In this document: positions 7,867 to 14,484 of the stretch, piece by piece
Numbering within the stretch: the stretch's first letter is position 1
How the letters are laid out: each line of letters begins with the position of its first letter
Source of the DNA: CAZUZD01 sp964624465
Lineage (GTDB): Bacteria > Planctomycetota > Planctomycetia > Isosphaerales > Isosphaeraceae
Direction: 5' to 3'
Assembly (NCBI GenBank): GCA_964624465.1
Contig: CAZUZD010000080.1
Span: forward strand, 1 to 21,025
DNA length: 21,025 nucleotides
The notes under the pieces: generated by a model
What the model saw: only the letters and a program-made list of their open reading frames with translations
Database searches by the model: none
Told to the model about the DNA's origin: nothing
Translations under genes and position numbers: made by a program

Positions 7867-8913
7867 ATGGCCGACCGCAGCTTCAACTTCACCTTCAACC
7901 CCGAGCAGGCGCGGCGCCGGGCGGTGCGGCGGGCGCAGATCGGCCTGCTGGCGGTCGCGGCCGTGGTCGTGCTCGGCGCCGCCGGCTATGTCGGGCTGGG
8001 CTGGACGGTCAGCGACGCGCTGTACATGGTCGTGATCACGATCTCGACGGTCGGGTTCACCGAGGTCCGCGAGATCGACACGTCGTGGTTGCGGCTGCAC
8101 ACGATCCTGGTCATCCTGTTCGGCTACGTCGCCGTGAGCTTCACCCTGGTCAGCTTCCTGGCGCTGGTGACCGAGGAGGAGGTGCGGCGGCTGCTGGGGC
8201 ACCAACGCGTGAAGCGACAGATCGAGAGCCTGCGCGGGCACACGGTCGTGGCCGGCATGGGCCGCATGGGGGCCCTGGTCTGCGCCGAGCTGGAGGCGGC
8301 CGGGGCGCCGTTCGTGCTGATCGAGCGCGACCCGGCGCGGCTGGCCGACATCGAGCGCCGGGGCTGGCTGTTCGTCGAGGGCAACGCCACCGAGGAAAAA
8401 GTCCTGCTCGACGCCGGCCTGCCCCGCGCCGGCGCGCTGGTCTCGGCGCTGCCCAGCGACGCCGACAGCGTGTTCCTGACCCTGACGGCCCGCGAGCTGG
8501 CCCCGCAGGTGCAGATCGTGGCCCGCGCCGAGCAGCCCAGCACCCAGAAGAAGCTCCGCCAGGCGGGCGCCGACCACGTCGTCTTGCCGGCGGCGATCGG
8601 GGCCCAGCGGATCGCGTCGATCCTGACGAACCCCTCGGCGGTGAAGTTCACCGAGCTGGTCACGCACCGCTCGAGCCTGGCCATCGAGATGGCCGACGTC
8701 GCCGTCGCCGACGGCGGCCCGTTCGCCGGCAAGACCCTGCGCGACCTCGACATCGGCCGCCGCACCGGCGTCATGGTCATCGCCGTCCAGCGCGCCGACG
8801 GCCGCGCCGAGTTCCCCCCCTCGGGCACCGAGCCGTTCGCCGCCGGCGACACGATCGTGGTGCTGGGCCGGCCCGACACCCTCGAGCAGTTCCGCGCCGA
8901 GTTCGGCGCCTGA
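7867..8913 (+). CDS. Two-TM potassium channel protein with RCK (TrkA-N/TrkA-C) domains
   Basis: The 348-residue protein has a basic N-terminus, a first membrane helix (about 24-45), a pore loop with TISTVGFTE (58-66) and a second helix (about 77-101). A cytoplasmic RCK domain begins at about 125, with the nucleotide-binding turn GMGRMG (130-135), the acidic strand end LIERD and a TrkA-N fold to about 245. A TrkA-C domain covers about 265-347 (FAGKTLRDLDI to TIVVLGRPDTLEQF). It should be a ligand-gated K+ channel at the inner membrane. The filter reads T-V-G-F-T-E where classical channels have T-V-G-Y/F-G-D, so selectivity may differ. The ATG at 7867 was chosen because FNFTFNPEQARRRAVRR leads into the first helix; its Shine-Dalgarno sequence is weak. 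It converges on the rhomboid gene with a 22-base gap. Confidence 0.87.
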   Translation: MADRSFNFTFNPEQARRRAVRRAQIGLLAVAAVVVLGAAGYVGLGWTVSDALYMVVITISTVGFTEVREIDTSWLRLHTILVILFGYVAVSFTLVSFLALVTEEEVRRLLGHQRVKRQIESLRGHTVVAGMGRMGALVCAELEAAGAPFVLIERDPARLADIERRGWLFVEGNATEEKVLLDAGLPRAGALVSALPSDADSVFLTLTARELAPQVQIVARAEQPSTQKKLRQAGADHVVLPAAIGAQRIASILTNPSAVKFTELVTHRSSLAIEMADVAVADGGPFAGKTLRDLDIGRRTGVMVIAVQRADGRAEFPPSGTEPFAAGDTIVVLGRPDTLEQFRAEFGA

Positions 8914-8935
8914 TGGGATTCGCCGGCCCGTGACG

Positions 8936-9574
8936 TCAGACCCCGATGCGATCGCGGAGCCGGCCGGCGAGCGAGGCGTCGGCCTCGGCGTCGCGGGTCA
9001 GCGGCCAGGCGACGAGGACCCCCGCGATGGCGCCGCAGAGGTGGCCGTCCCACGAGACGTTCGAGCCGAAGCGGGGGATCACGCCCCAGAGCAGCTGGGT
9101 GCCGTAGAGGAAGAAGACGATCACGGCGACGACCAGCGGCACGATCCGGCGCTCGCGGAGGCCGGCGGTGATCAGGAACGTGGCCAGGCCCGAGACCAGG
9201 CCGCTGGCCCCCACGTGCACCGCCCGCTGCCCGACCAGCCAGAGCATGGCGCCGCCGAGCACGATGATCGTGCCGACGACCTCCACCGAGTTGGCCCGCG
9301 ACCCGGCCAGCAGGCTCAGCAGCACGGCCAGCGGGATCGTGTTGCCCAGCAGGTGCAGGAAGTTGGCGTGCAGGAACGGCATGGTCACGATGCCGATCAG
9401 CCCCCGGAACGTGCGCGGGACCAGCCCGAAGCCGTCGATGACCGGCAGGACCAGGCTCAGGCCGTAGAGGACCCAGATCGCCGCCAGGAACAGCACGACG
9501 CCGTGCAGCTCCTCGGGCACCGTGTGGACGTTGGCCCGCGACCCCGACTTGACCCCCAGCAACCGGCTCGCCAT
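8936..9574 (-). CDS. Rhomboid family intramembrane serine protease
   Basis: The 212-residue protein is almost entirely membrane helices. It carries the rhomboid signatures: FLHANFLHLLGN (67-78) in the second conserved helix, the catalytic serine in HVGASG (Ser124), and the catalytic histidine in SWDGHLCG (His178). The Ser-His dyad is intact, so it should cleave membrane-protein substrates within or next to the bilayer. Substrates are unknown. The ATG at 9574 was chosen because the purine-rich GAGAGGGGCGGGG lies just upstream and MASRLLGVK leads into the first domain; the longer frame from 9640 adds an unconserved Arg-rich segment. The gene is a single minus-strand unit between the potassium channel and the riboswitch locus, so the neighbours say little about its role. 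Confidence 0.9.
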   Translation of the reverse strand: MASRLLGVKSGSRANVHTVPEELHGVVLFLAAIWVLYGLSLVLPVIDGFGLVPRTFRGLIGIVTMPFLHANFLHLLGNTIPLAVLLSLLAGSRANSVEVVGTIIVLGGAMLWLVGQRAVHVGASGLVSGLATFLITAGLRERRIVPLVVAVIVFFLYGTQLLWGVIPRFGSNVSWDGHLCGAIAGVLVAWPLTRDAEADASLAGRLRDRIGV

Positions 9575-9873
9575 CGCCCCGCCCCTCTCGCGCGTCTGCG
9601 CCGCCCGTCCGTCGGTCCCGTGGCGCCTCGGCCTCGCCACCAGGCGACCAGCCTACCACAGCGGCCCCCGCCCCGGCGCCCGGCCGTCCTCGCATCCATT
9701 GCACTCCAATCCACCGCACTGCACACCCCGGCGGCCCGACTCTCCACCGGCCTCGGTCGGACTCGCCCCCGCACCGCGGCCGGGGGCGATCGGGCTCTGG
9801 CCGATCCGGGTTGGATCTGGTGGTGCTCGCAGGGGTTGTGACGATCGGCGGCGGACAAATTTTCGCGGGCGCG
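9575..9873. other. Intergenic region between rhomboid and riboswitch loci
   Basis: The stretch is divergent and without a supportable gene. It presumably holds the rhomboid promoter on the minus strand; no clear boxes are seen. Confidence 0.4.
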
Positions 9874-9902
9874 TTGACGGCGTGGCGGGGGCGGGTTAAG
9901 AG
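9874..9902 (+). promoter_or_regulatory. Candidate promoter of the riboswitch transcript
   Basis: TTGACG (9874-9879, 5 of 6 to the -35 consensus) is followed by exactly 17 bases and TAAGAG (9897-9902, 3 of 6 to the -10 consensus). The predicted start near 9909 lies about 70 bases before the riboswitch P1 helix, which places the whole aptamer in the transcript. Confidence 0.45.
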
Positions 9903-9978
9903 CGTAGGAAGATGTTCCCGTGTTGCCGGCGCCCGAGGGGTGCGGCGGGCGGGGATGTTCCTGCTCTTTGATCGACCG

Positions 9979-10182
9979 ACAGGCAGCCAGCTCCGGGGGG
10001 TGGGTCCATCCAGGCCCGCCCCTTCGGAATGGAAGACGGTGCAATTCCGTCGCGGGACCGCCGCCGTAATCGGTGAGGCCCGGACATTGATACCACTGCG
10101 ACCCGCTCCCAGGGTGGAGCGGTCGTGGGAAGGTGGTCCGGGCCGCTATCAGCCGAGAGCCGGAAGACCGCTGACTGCCTGT
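9979..10182 (+). promoter_or_regulatory. Cobalamin (vitamin B12) riboswitch
   Basis: About 204 nt, the usual aptamer length. The core at 10031-10068 reads GGAAGACGGTGCAATTCC followed by GTCGCGGGACCGCCGCCGTA, matching the B12-box pattern GGAAnnnGGTGnAAnTCCnnnGCGGnCC. The 3' signature GCCGGAAGACCG lies at 10159-10170. Helices can be drawn by hand. P1 is ACAGGCAG (9979-9986) with CTGCCTGT (10175-10182), a perfect 8 bp. GACGG (10035-10039) pairs with CCGTC (10047-10051). GGCCCGGAC (10077-10085) pairs with GTCCGGGCC (10136-10144), a perfect 9 bp. CCGCTCC (10103-10109) pairs with GGAGCGG (10116-10122), a perfect 7 bp. The extended P6 arm suggests the large class I architecture. It is co-directional with the DUF1559 and DUF4465 genes, with the first start codon 160 nt downstream. 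Known role: ligand binding normally lowers expression of the downstream gene. Confidence 0.94.
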
Positions 10183-10225
10183 GACCCATGCGGCGCCTCG
10201 GCCTCAGGCGTGCGGTGGACTGGTT

Positions 10226-10287
10226 CTGGCATGCGCCGCGCGCCGGGTCTGTTTCGACAGACCGGGCGAACGGGTCGGGCATGCCGG
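10226..10287 (+). promoter_or_regulatory. Nested leader stems between aptamer and start codon
   Basis: GGCATGC (10228-10234) pairs with GCATGCC (10279-10285), extendable by wobble pairs. Inside it, GGTCTGT (10246-10252) pairs with ACAGACC (10257-10263) around a TTCG tetraloop. That stem continues past a G-G mismatch with CGCC (10241-10244) and GGCG (10265-10268). No T-run follows, so this is not an intrinsic terminator. It is probably part of the riboswitch expression platform. Confidence 0.55.
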
Positions 10288-10316
10288 GGTGGTTGCCGTT
10301 CGATCCCTGCGCCGGG

Positions 10317-10334
10317 CGCTCCCGTGATGGAGCG
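10317..10334 (+). promoter_or_regulatory. Shine-Dalgarno-sequestering hairpin
   Basis: CGCTCC (10317-10322) pairs perfectly with GGAGCG (10329-10334) around a 6-nt loop. The 3' arm contains the GGAG Shine-Dalgarno sequence, which sits nine bases before the ATG at 10342. The hairpin would hide the ribosome-binding site. This is the layout expected for a cobalamin riboswitch that acts on translation, with the hairpin in the P13 role. Confidence 0.6.
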
Positions 10335-10341
10335 ACCGACC

Positions 10342-11220
10342 ATGATCGCCCGGCGACCGACGTTCCTGGACCGACCGACTCTGGCCCCCGCCCCGGTGCG
10401 CCGGCGCGGCTTCACGCTGATCGAGCTGCTGGTGGTCATCGCGATCATCGGCGTCCTGATCAGCCTGCTGCTGCCGGCCGTGCAGGCGGCCCGCGAGGCG
10501 GCGCGGCGGATGAGCTGCACCAACAACCTGCGGCAGATCGGCCTGGCGCTGCACGGCTATCACGACCTGCACGGCACCTTCCCCGCCGGCGGCTGGGTCG
10601 AGGTCTTCGGCCAGCCCCTGACGAAGACCCTGAATTCCGGCTGGTCGACGGCCGTGCTGCCGGGCCTGGAGCAGCGGGCGCTCTACGCGGCGCTGAACCT
10701 GGACGTCGTCTACGACGCGCCGGCCAACGCCACGGCGACGCACACGGTGGTGCAGAGCTACCTCTGCCCGTCGCAGCCGCGCAAGAGCCTCTGGAACCGG
10801 GGCCCGAGCGACGTCTTCGAGCACGCCGACGCCGACTACGGCGGCATGTACGGCGAGCGCGGGCTGAGCCATCCCAAGGCGAACAACAACCCGCCCCGCG
10901 GCCTGATGATCTTCAATCAGCCGATCCGCCTGGCCGAGGTCTCCGACGGCACCTCGCAGACGATCCAGGTCGGCGAGGCGCCCGAGGCGATCAACGCCAT
11001 GTGGGCCAGCGGCCGGAACGTCTTCGACCAGGCGTTCCCGCTCAACGCCCGGCCCCCCTTCGAGCACGGCCAGGAGCTGACCAGCGCGCACCCCGGCGGC
11101 GTCAACGTCCTGTTCGCCGACGGCTCGGTGCACTTCCTCAAGAACTCGATCAGCCGCACCGCCCTGGGTGCCCTCTGCACCCGCGACGGCGGCGAGGTCC
11201 TCTCGGCTGACGCCTACTGA
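10342..11220 (+). CDS. DUF1559 pseudopilin-like protein (prepilin-type N-terminal cleavage/methylation domain)
   Basis: The 292-residue protein starts with a basic leader ending in RRRG, then FTLIELLVVIAIIGVLISLLLP. This is a type IV prepilin/type II secretion signal with cleavage after Gly23 and Glu28 at position +5 of the mature chain. AREAARRMSCTNNLRQIGLALHGYHD then marks DUF1559. The C-terminal H-x9-DG signature is present (HPGGVNVLFADG, His250, Asp260-Gly261). DUF1559 proteins are hugely expanded in planctomycetes; a role in surface fibres or uptake is suspected but not established. The ATG at 10342 has GGAG nine bases upstream; the in-frame ATG at 10327 lies inside the hairpin loop and lacks a site. 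It is the first gene behind the cobalamin riboswitch, and the DUF4465 gene follows 105 bases downstream on the same strand. Confidence 0.93.
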   Translation: MIARRPTFLDRPTLAPAPVRRRGFTLIELLVVIAIIGVLISLLLPAVQAAREAARRMSCTNNLRQIGLALHGYHDLHGTFPAGGWVEVFGQPLTKTLNSGWSTAVLPGLEQRALYAALNLDVVYDAPANATATHTVVQSYLCPSQPRKSLWNRGPSDVFEHADADYGGMYGERGLSHPKANNNPPRGLMIFNQPIRLAEVSDGTSQTIQVGEAPEAINAMWASGRNVFDQAFPLNARPPFEHGQELTSAHPGGVNVLFADGSVHFLKNSISRTALGALCTRDGGEVLSADAY

Positions 11221-11325
11221 GGCCGACCCGAACCCCCCGATGGCGGCCGATCTCCGGCCCCACGACCCCCTGCGCCCATCGACTGTGGTGACGACTTCGC
11301 ACCGCCCGGAACCGAGGACCGTTTG

Positions 11326-12168
11326 ATGCCCACGCCGACCCGCTCCTGGAAGACCCGCCCGTTCGCTCCCGTGGTGATCCTGGCCCTGGGCCTGCTGGCC
11401 GCCCCGGCGGCCCGGGCGGGGGTCGTGACCGGCACGTTCGAGGACGTGAACCCCGGCGTCGACACCTACCGCAACGACTACCGCCCCACGAACCAGTTCG
11501 ACACCGGCGGCTTCACGCTCAACAACAACTATGACCCGACCTGGAGCGTCTGGTCGGGCTTCACGGTCTCGAGCAAGATCGACAACGTCTTCACCGGCAT
11601 CAACTACGAGCGCCAGTACGGCGCCTACGCTCCGCTGGGCGTCAATGGCACGGGTGCCGGCGGGTCGGCCACGTACGGCATCGCCTTCAACTTCAGCGAG
11701 GGCGACGCGCTGATCAACCTGCCCGACGCCACCGACCCGCTCTCGATCGACGTCACCAACACGACCTACGTCGCCATGTCGGTCGTCCAGGGCGACAGCT
11801 TCGCCCGCGCCTTCGTGAAGGGGGACTACCTCCGCCTCGACATCCTGGGCTACACCGGCCTGAACGGCACCGGCGGCCTGGTCGGCACCCGCGAGTTCTA
11901 CCTGGCCGACTTCCGCGGCGACGCGCTGCAACTGGTGAGCGACTGGACGACCGTCGACCTGGCCAGCCTCCTGGGCGCCCGCAGCCTGGCGTTCCGGATC
12001 ACGACCACCGACGTCGGGATCTTCGGCCCGAACACGCCGACCTACTTCGCCGTCGACAACCTCCGCGCCACCACCCGCGACGCCGTCGTGCCCGAGCCGA
12101 GCACGGTCGTGGCCGCCGGCCTGGGCCTGGCCCTCCTCGCCATCGCCCGCCGCCGCCGCGCCGCCTGA
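11326..12168 (+). CDS. Secreted DUF4465 protein with PEP-CTERM anchor, candidate cobalamin-related surface protein
   Basis: The 280-residue protein has a clear signal peptide (basic KTR, then PVVILALGLLAAPAARA, likely cleaved before GVVTG at about residue 33). A beta-rich middle carries DUF4465 hallmarks: WSVWSGFTVSS, YERQYGAY, VTNTTYVAMSVVQGDSFA, EFYLADFRGD, WTTVDLASL and FGPNTPTYFAVDNL. A PEP-CTERM tail (VPEPST at 255-260, hydrophobic stretch, RRRR) completes it. It should be exported and processed by an exosortase. GAGG eight bases before the ATG at 11326 supports that start over the adjacent TTG. It follows the riboswitch-controlled DUF1559 gene on the same strand with no terminator seen between, so it is probably in the same B12-controlled transcript. 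My unverified recollection is that related surface proteins occur in cobalamin-uptake loci of Bacteroidota, which would suit a B12-binding role. Confidence 0.9.
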   Translation: MPTPTRSWKTRPFAPVVILALGLLAAPAARAGVVTGTFEDVNPGVDTYRNDYRPTNQFDTGGFTLNNNYDPTWSVWSGFTVSSKIDNVFTGINYERQYGAYAPLGVNGTGAGGSATYGIAFNFSEGDALINLPDATDPLSIDVTNTTYVAMSVVQGDSFARAFVKGDYLRLDILGYTGLNGTGGLVGTREFYLADFRGDALQLVSDWTTVDLASLLGARSLAFRITTTDVGIFGPNTPTYFAVDNLRATTRDAVVPEPSTVVAAGLGLALLAIARRRRAA

Positions 12169-12190
12169 TCGGCCCGGCGGATGGTCTCAT

Positions 12191-12320
12191 TCGTAGGGCG
12201 GATCAGCGGAGCGTCATCCGCCGCGCCCGAACCTCGGCCGCTCGCGGGATCGAGGCCGCACGTCGCGCGGATGTCTCCGCCCCGGCCCGGCGGATGACGC
12301 TCCGCTGATCCGCCCTACGA
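12191..12320. repeat. REPIN-like element: perfect 33-bp inverted repeat (family A)
   Basis: Arms at 12191-12223 and 12288-12320 are exact reverse complements, separated by 64 bases. Each arm is itself an imperfect palindrome (GGCGGAT ... ATCCGCC around AGCG-like bases). This resembles paired REP sequences. It lies 22 bases after the DUF4465 stop and could also act as a 3' structure for that transcript. The rest of the gap to the next gene (12321-12531) contains TTGACG at 12392-12397 with no good partner box and nothing else I can support. Confidence 0.85.
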
Positions 12321-12531
12321 GAACCTGGGAGTCGACCGGGTGCCCGGGACTGCGGTCCGCCGCAGGCCCGACCCGGCCGCGCTCGCCGGCCTTGACGCCC
12401 GGCGGGGGGGCAAGCTCTGATGGAGGGCTCTGCGGCGCACCGACCGCTGGCCAGGGGCCGCCTCGATCGCGAGGGGCTCCGGCCGGCCGGTCGACCGCCG
12501 TCTCCACGATCCCCCCGGAATGTGAGCACCC

Positions 12532-14130
12532 ATGGCGCTGCGCGTCTCGTCGGTTCCGCTGGGCCTGGAAGAGTCGGAGGCCGCCCTGCCGGCGAAGCTG
12601 GCCGAGCGGCTGGGGGTGGCGCCCGAGGCGATCGGGCGGTGGCGGATCCTCCGCAAGAGCATCGACGCGCGGCGGCACGACGAGATCCACTTCGTCTACT
12701 CGGCCGAGGTCGAGCTGCCCGGCGACGAGGCCCCGACCCTGGGCCGCGGCGTCGAGCCGTTCGAGGCCGAGCACTTCGACTGGCCCGAGGCCCCGGGCCA
12801 CGAGCCACTGCCCCGCCGGCCGGTGATCGTCGGCGCCGGGCCGGCCGGGCTGTTCGCGGCCTATTACCTGGCGCGCGAGGGGTTCGCCCCGCTGGTGCTG
12901 GAGCGCGGGCAGGCCGTCAAGGAGCGGGTCGCCAGCGTGCGGGCCTTCGACGGCGGCGGCCAGCACGACGCCGAGAGCAACTACCTCTTCGGCGAGGGCG
13001 GCGCCGGCACCTTCTCCGACGGCAAGCTCACCTGCCGCGGCAGCGGACCCGACGTGCAGGAGGCCCTCCGCCTGCTGGCCGACTGCCACGGCAAGCCGTC
13101 GATCGTCTACGAGCAGCGCCCGCACCTGGGCTCCAACCGCCTGCCGCTGGTCGTGCGCACGCTCCGCCGCAAGATCGAGGAACACGGCGGCGAGGTCCGG
13201 TTCTCGACGCGAGTCGAGGATGTCGAGATCGGCGACGGCCGCCTGAAGGCGCTGGCCACCAGCGGCGGTCGGATCGCGGCCGACGTGGCTGTCTTCGCCA
13301 TGGGCCACAGCGCCCGCGACACCTACCACATGCTCCTGCGCCGGGGCGTCCCCCTGCAGGCCAAGGCGTTCCAGCTCGGGGTGCGCATCGAGCAGCCGCA
13401 GGGGCAGATCGACGTGGCCCGCTACGGCGGGGCCGCCGGTCATCCCGCGCTGGGGGCGGCCGACTACACGCTGAATGTCCGCGTGCGCGACCGCGACCTG
13501 TTCACCTTCTGCATGTGCGCCGGCGGCTACGTGATGCCCAGCGTCAGCGACCCCGGCTACTTCTGCACCAACGGCATGAGCGAGAGTCGCCACGACTCGC
13601 CGTTCGCCAACAGCGGCCTGGTGATGACGATCACGCCCGAGGAGACCGGCAGCACGCACCCGCTGGCCGGCGTGCACTACCAGCAGCGGGCCGAGCGGCT
13701 GGCGTACCTCCTGGGTGGCCGATCGTACAAGGCGCCGATCCAGCGGGTGAGCGACTTCCTCGCCGGCCGGCCCAGCCGCGGCACGATCCCGTCGAGCTAC
13801 ACGGTTTACTCGCGCGGGGTGGTGCCGGCCGACCTGGGCCTGATCCTGCCGCCGCAGATCCTGGAGACCCTGGAGCGCGGCCTGCCGATGATGGACCGCC
13901 GCCTGGGCGGCCGGTTCCTCAAGGACGCCACCCTGGTCGGCCCCGAGTCCCGCGGCAGCTCGCCCGTGCGCCTGCCCCGCGACCCGCACACGCTGGAATC
14001 CACCGGCGTCGCCGGCTTCTACCCGTGCGGCGAGGGCGCCGGCTACGCCGGCGGCATCGTCAGCGCCGCCGTCGACGGCCTCCGCGTCGCCCGCGCCCTC
14101 GTCCGCCGCTTCGCCCGCCCGGCCGGCTGA
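12532..14130 (+). CDS. FAD-dependent dehydrogenase/oxidoreductase (COG2509-type)
   Basis: The 532-residue protein has a small N-terminal alpha/beta domain (1-95). It is followed by a dinucleotide-binding fold with VIVGAGPAGLFAAYYL (GAGPAG at 101-106) and an acidic strand end (LVLERG, Glu124). The family-typical block ESNYLFGEGGAGTFSDGKLT follows, and a C-terminal FAD-contact motif FYPCGEGAGYAGGIVSAAVDG lies near 495-515. These fit the uncharacterised FAD-dependent dehydrogenases with an extra N-terminal domain. The protein should be soluble and redox-active; its substrate is unknown. The start at 12532 gives MALRVSSVPLGLEE, typical of the family, although the Shine-Dalgarno sequence is weak. 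It lies downstream of the riboswitch locus but is separated by a 363-base gap with a large inverted repeat, so co-regulation is unlikely. REP-like elements flank it on both sides. Confidence 0.88.
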   Translation: MALRVSSVPLGLEESEAALPAKLAERLGVAPEAIGRWRILRKSIDARRHDEIHFVYSAEVELPGDEAPTLGRGVEPFEAEHFDWPEAPGHEPLPRRPVIVGAGPAGLFAAYYLAREGFAPLVLERGQAVKERVASVRAFDGGGQHDAESNYLFGEGGAGTFSDGKLTCRGSGPDVQEALRLLADCHGKPSIVYEQRPHLGSNRLPLVVRTLRRKIEEHGGEVRFSTRVEDVEIGDGRLKALATSGGRIAADVAVFAMGHSARDTYHMLLRRGVPLQAKAFQLGVRIEQPQGQIDVARYGGAAGHPALGAADYTLNVRVRDRDLFTFCMCAGGYVMPSVSDPGYFCTNGMSESRHDSPFANSGLVMTITPEETGSTHPLAGVHYQQRAERLAYLLGGRSYKAPIQRVSDFLAGRPSRGTIPSSYTVYSRGVVPADLGLILPPQILETLERGLPMMDRRLGGRFLKDATLVGPESRGSSPVRLPRDPHTLESTGVAGFYPCGEGAGYAGGIVSAAVDGLRVARALVRRFARPAG

Positions 14131-14218
14131 GCGGCTGCCGGGTCTCGGGTCGTCGGGTGGATTCGCCGCAGGATGCGGAGCAATGCACCACACCGGGCGG
14201 GAGCCTCCCGACCCCGCC

Positions 14219-14251
14219 CGGCGGATGACGCTGCGCCGATCCGCCCTACGA
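14219..14251 (+). repeat. Single REP-like unit of family A
   Basis: These 33 bases match the right arm of the element at 12288-12320 except at two positions (the 15th and 19th bases). It lies 88 bases after the stop of the FAD enzyme and can form a hairpin that may protect or end that transcript. Confidence 0.8.
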
Positions 14252-14279
14252 ATACGGCCGCCGGTCTCGGCCTGTGATC

Positions 14280-14321
14280 CGGTGTGGCGTGGCCACGCTG
14301 CGCTCAGGCCACGGCACACCG
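14280..14321. repeat. Short inverted repeat (15-bp arms, one mismatch)
   Basis: CGGTGTGGCGTGGCC (14280-14294) is the reverse complement of 14307-14321 except at one base, with a 12-base spacer. It sits between the family A unit and the next inverted repeat. A transcript hairpin or another REP-like unit are both possible. Confidence 0.65.
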
Positions 14322-14333
14322 ATGAGGAAGCCG

Positions 14334-14469
14334 CTCCCGTCGGTCGGATGAGCGCCGCGAACTCCAACGGTCTCGGAGGCGCTCGCCTGTCGGCCAGCCG
14401 ATCCGGCTCCTGCGGCGGGCCCACGCCGCGGCCCGTCGGATATCGCGGCGCTCATCCGACCGACGGGAG
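14334..14469. repeat. REPIN-like element: perfect 27-bp inverted repeat (family B)
   Basis: Arms 14334-14360 and 14443-14469 are exact reverse complements around an 82-base centre. The arm sequence (core GGTCGGATGAGCGCCGCGA) differs from family A, yet the total length (136 bp against 130 bp) and layout are similar. The centre contains another hairpin, GCGGCG with CGCCGC. It ends 15 bases from the stop of the minus-strand WD40 gene, so it may serve as that gene's 3' structure. Confidence 0.85.
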
Positions 14470-14484
14470 GGAGAGGGCGGGGGC

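Noticed and set aside
8936..9574. Rhombosortase acting on the PEP-CTERM proteins of this window
   Set aside because: Rhombosortases process GlyGly-CTERM tails. The three tails here are VPEP type, which are exosortase substrates, and the rhomboid gene is not linked to them.
10241..10268. Intrinsic terminator in the riboswitch leader
   Set aside because: The stem is strong and has a TTCG loop, but GGGCGAACGGG follows instead of a T-run, and the sequestered Shine-Dalgarno sequence explains control better.
12532..14130. FAD enzyme as part of the B12-controlled operon
   Set aside because: A 363-base gap containing a large inverted repeat separates it from the DUF4465 gene, and the family has no known cobalamin link.
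12191..14469. CRISPR array or composite transposon
   Set aside because: Repeats are palindromic, irregularly spaced and few, with no cas or transposase genes and no terminal repeats enclosing a cargo.
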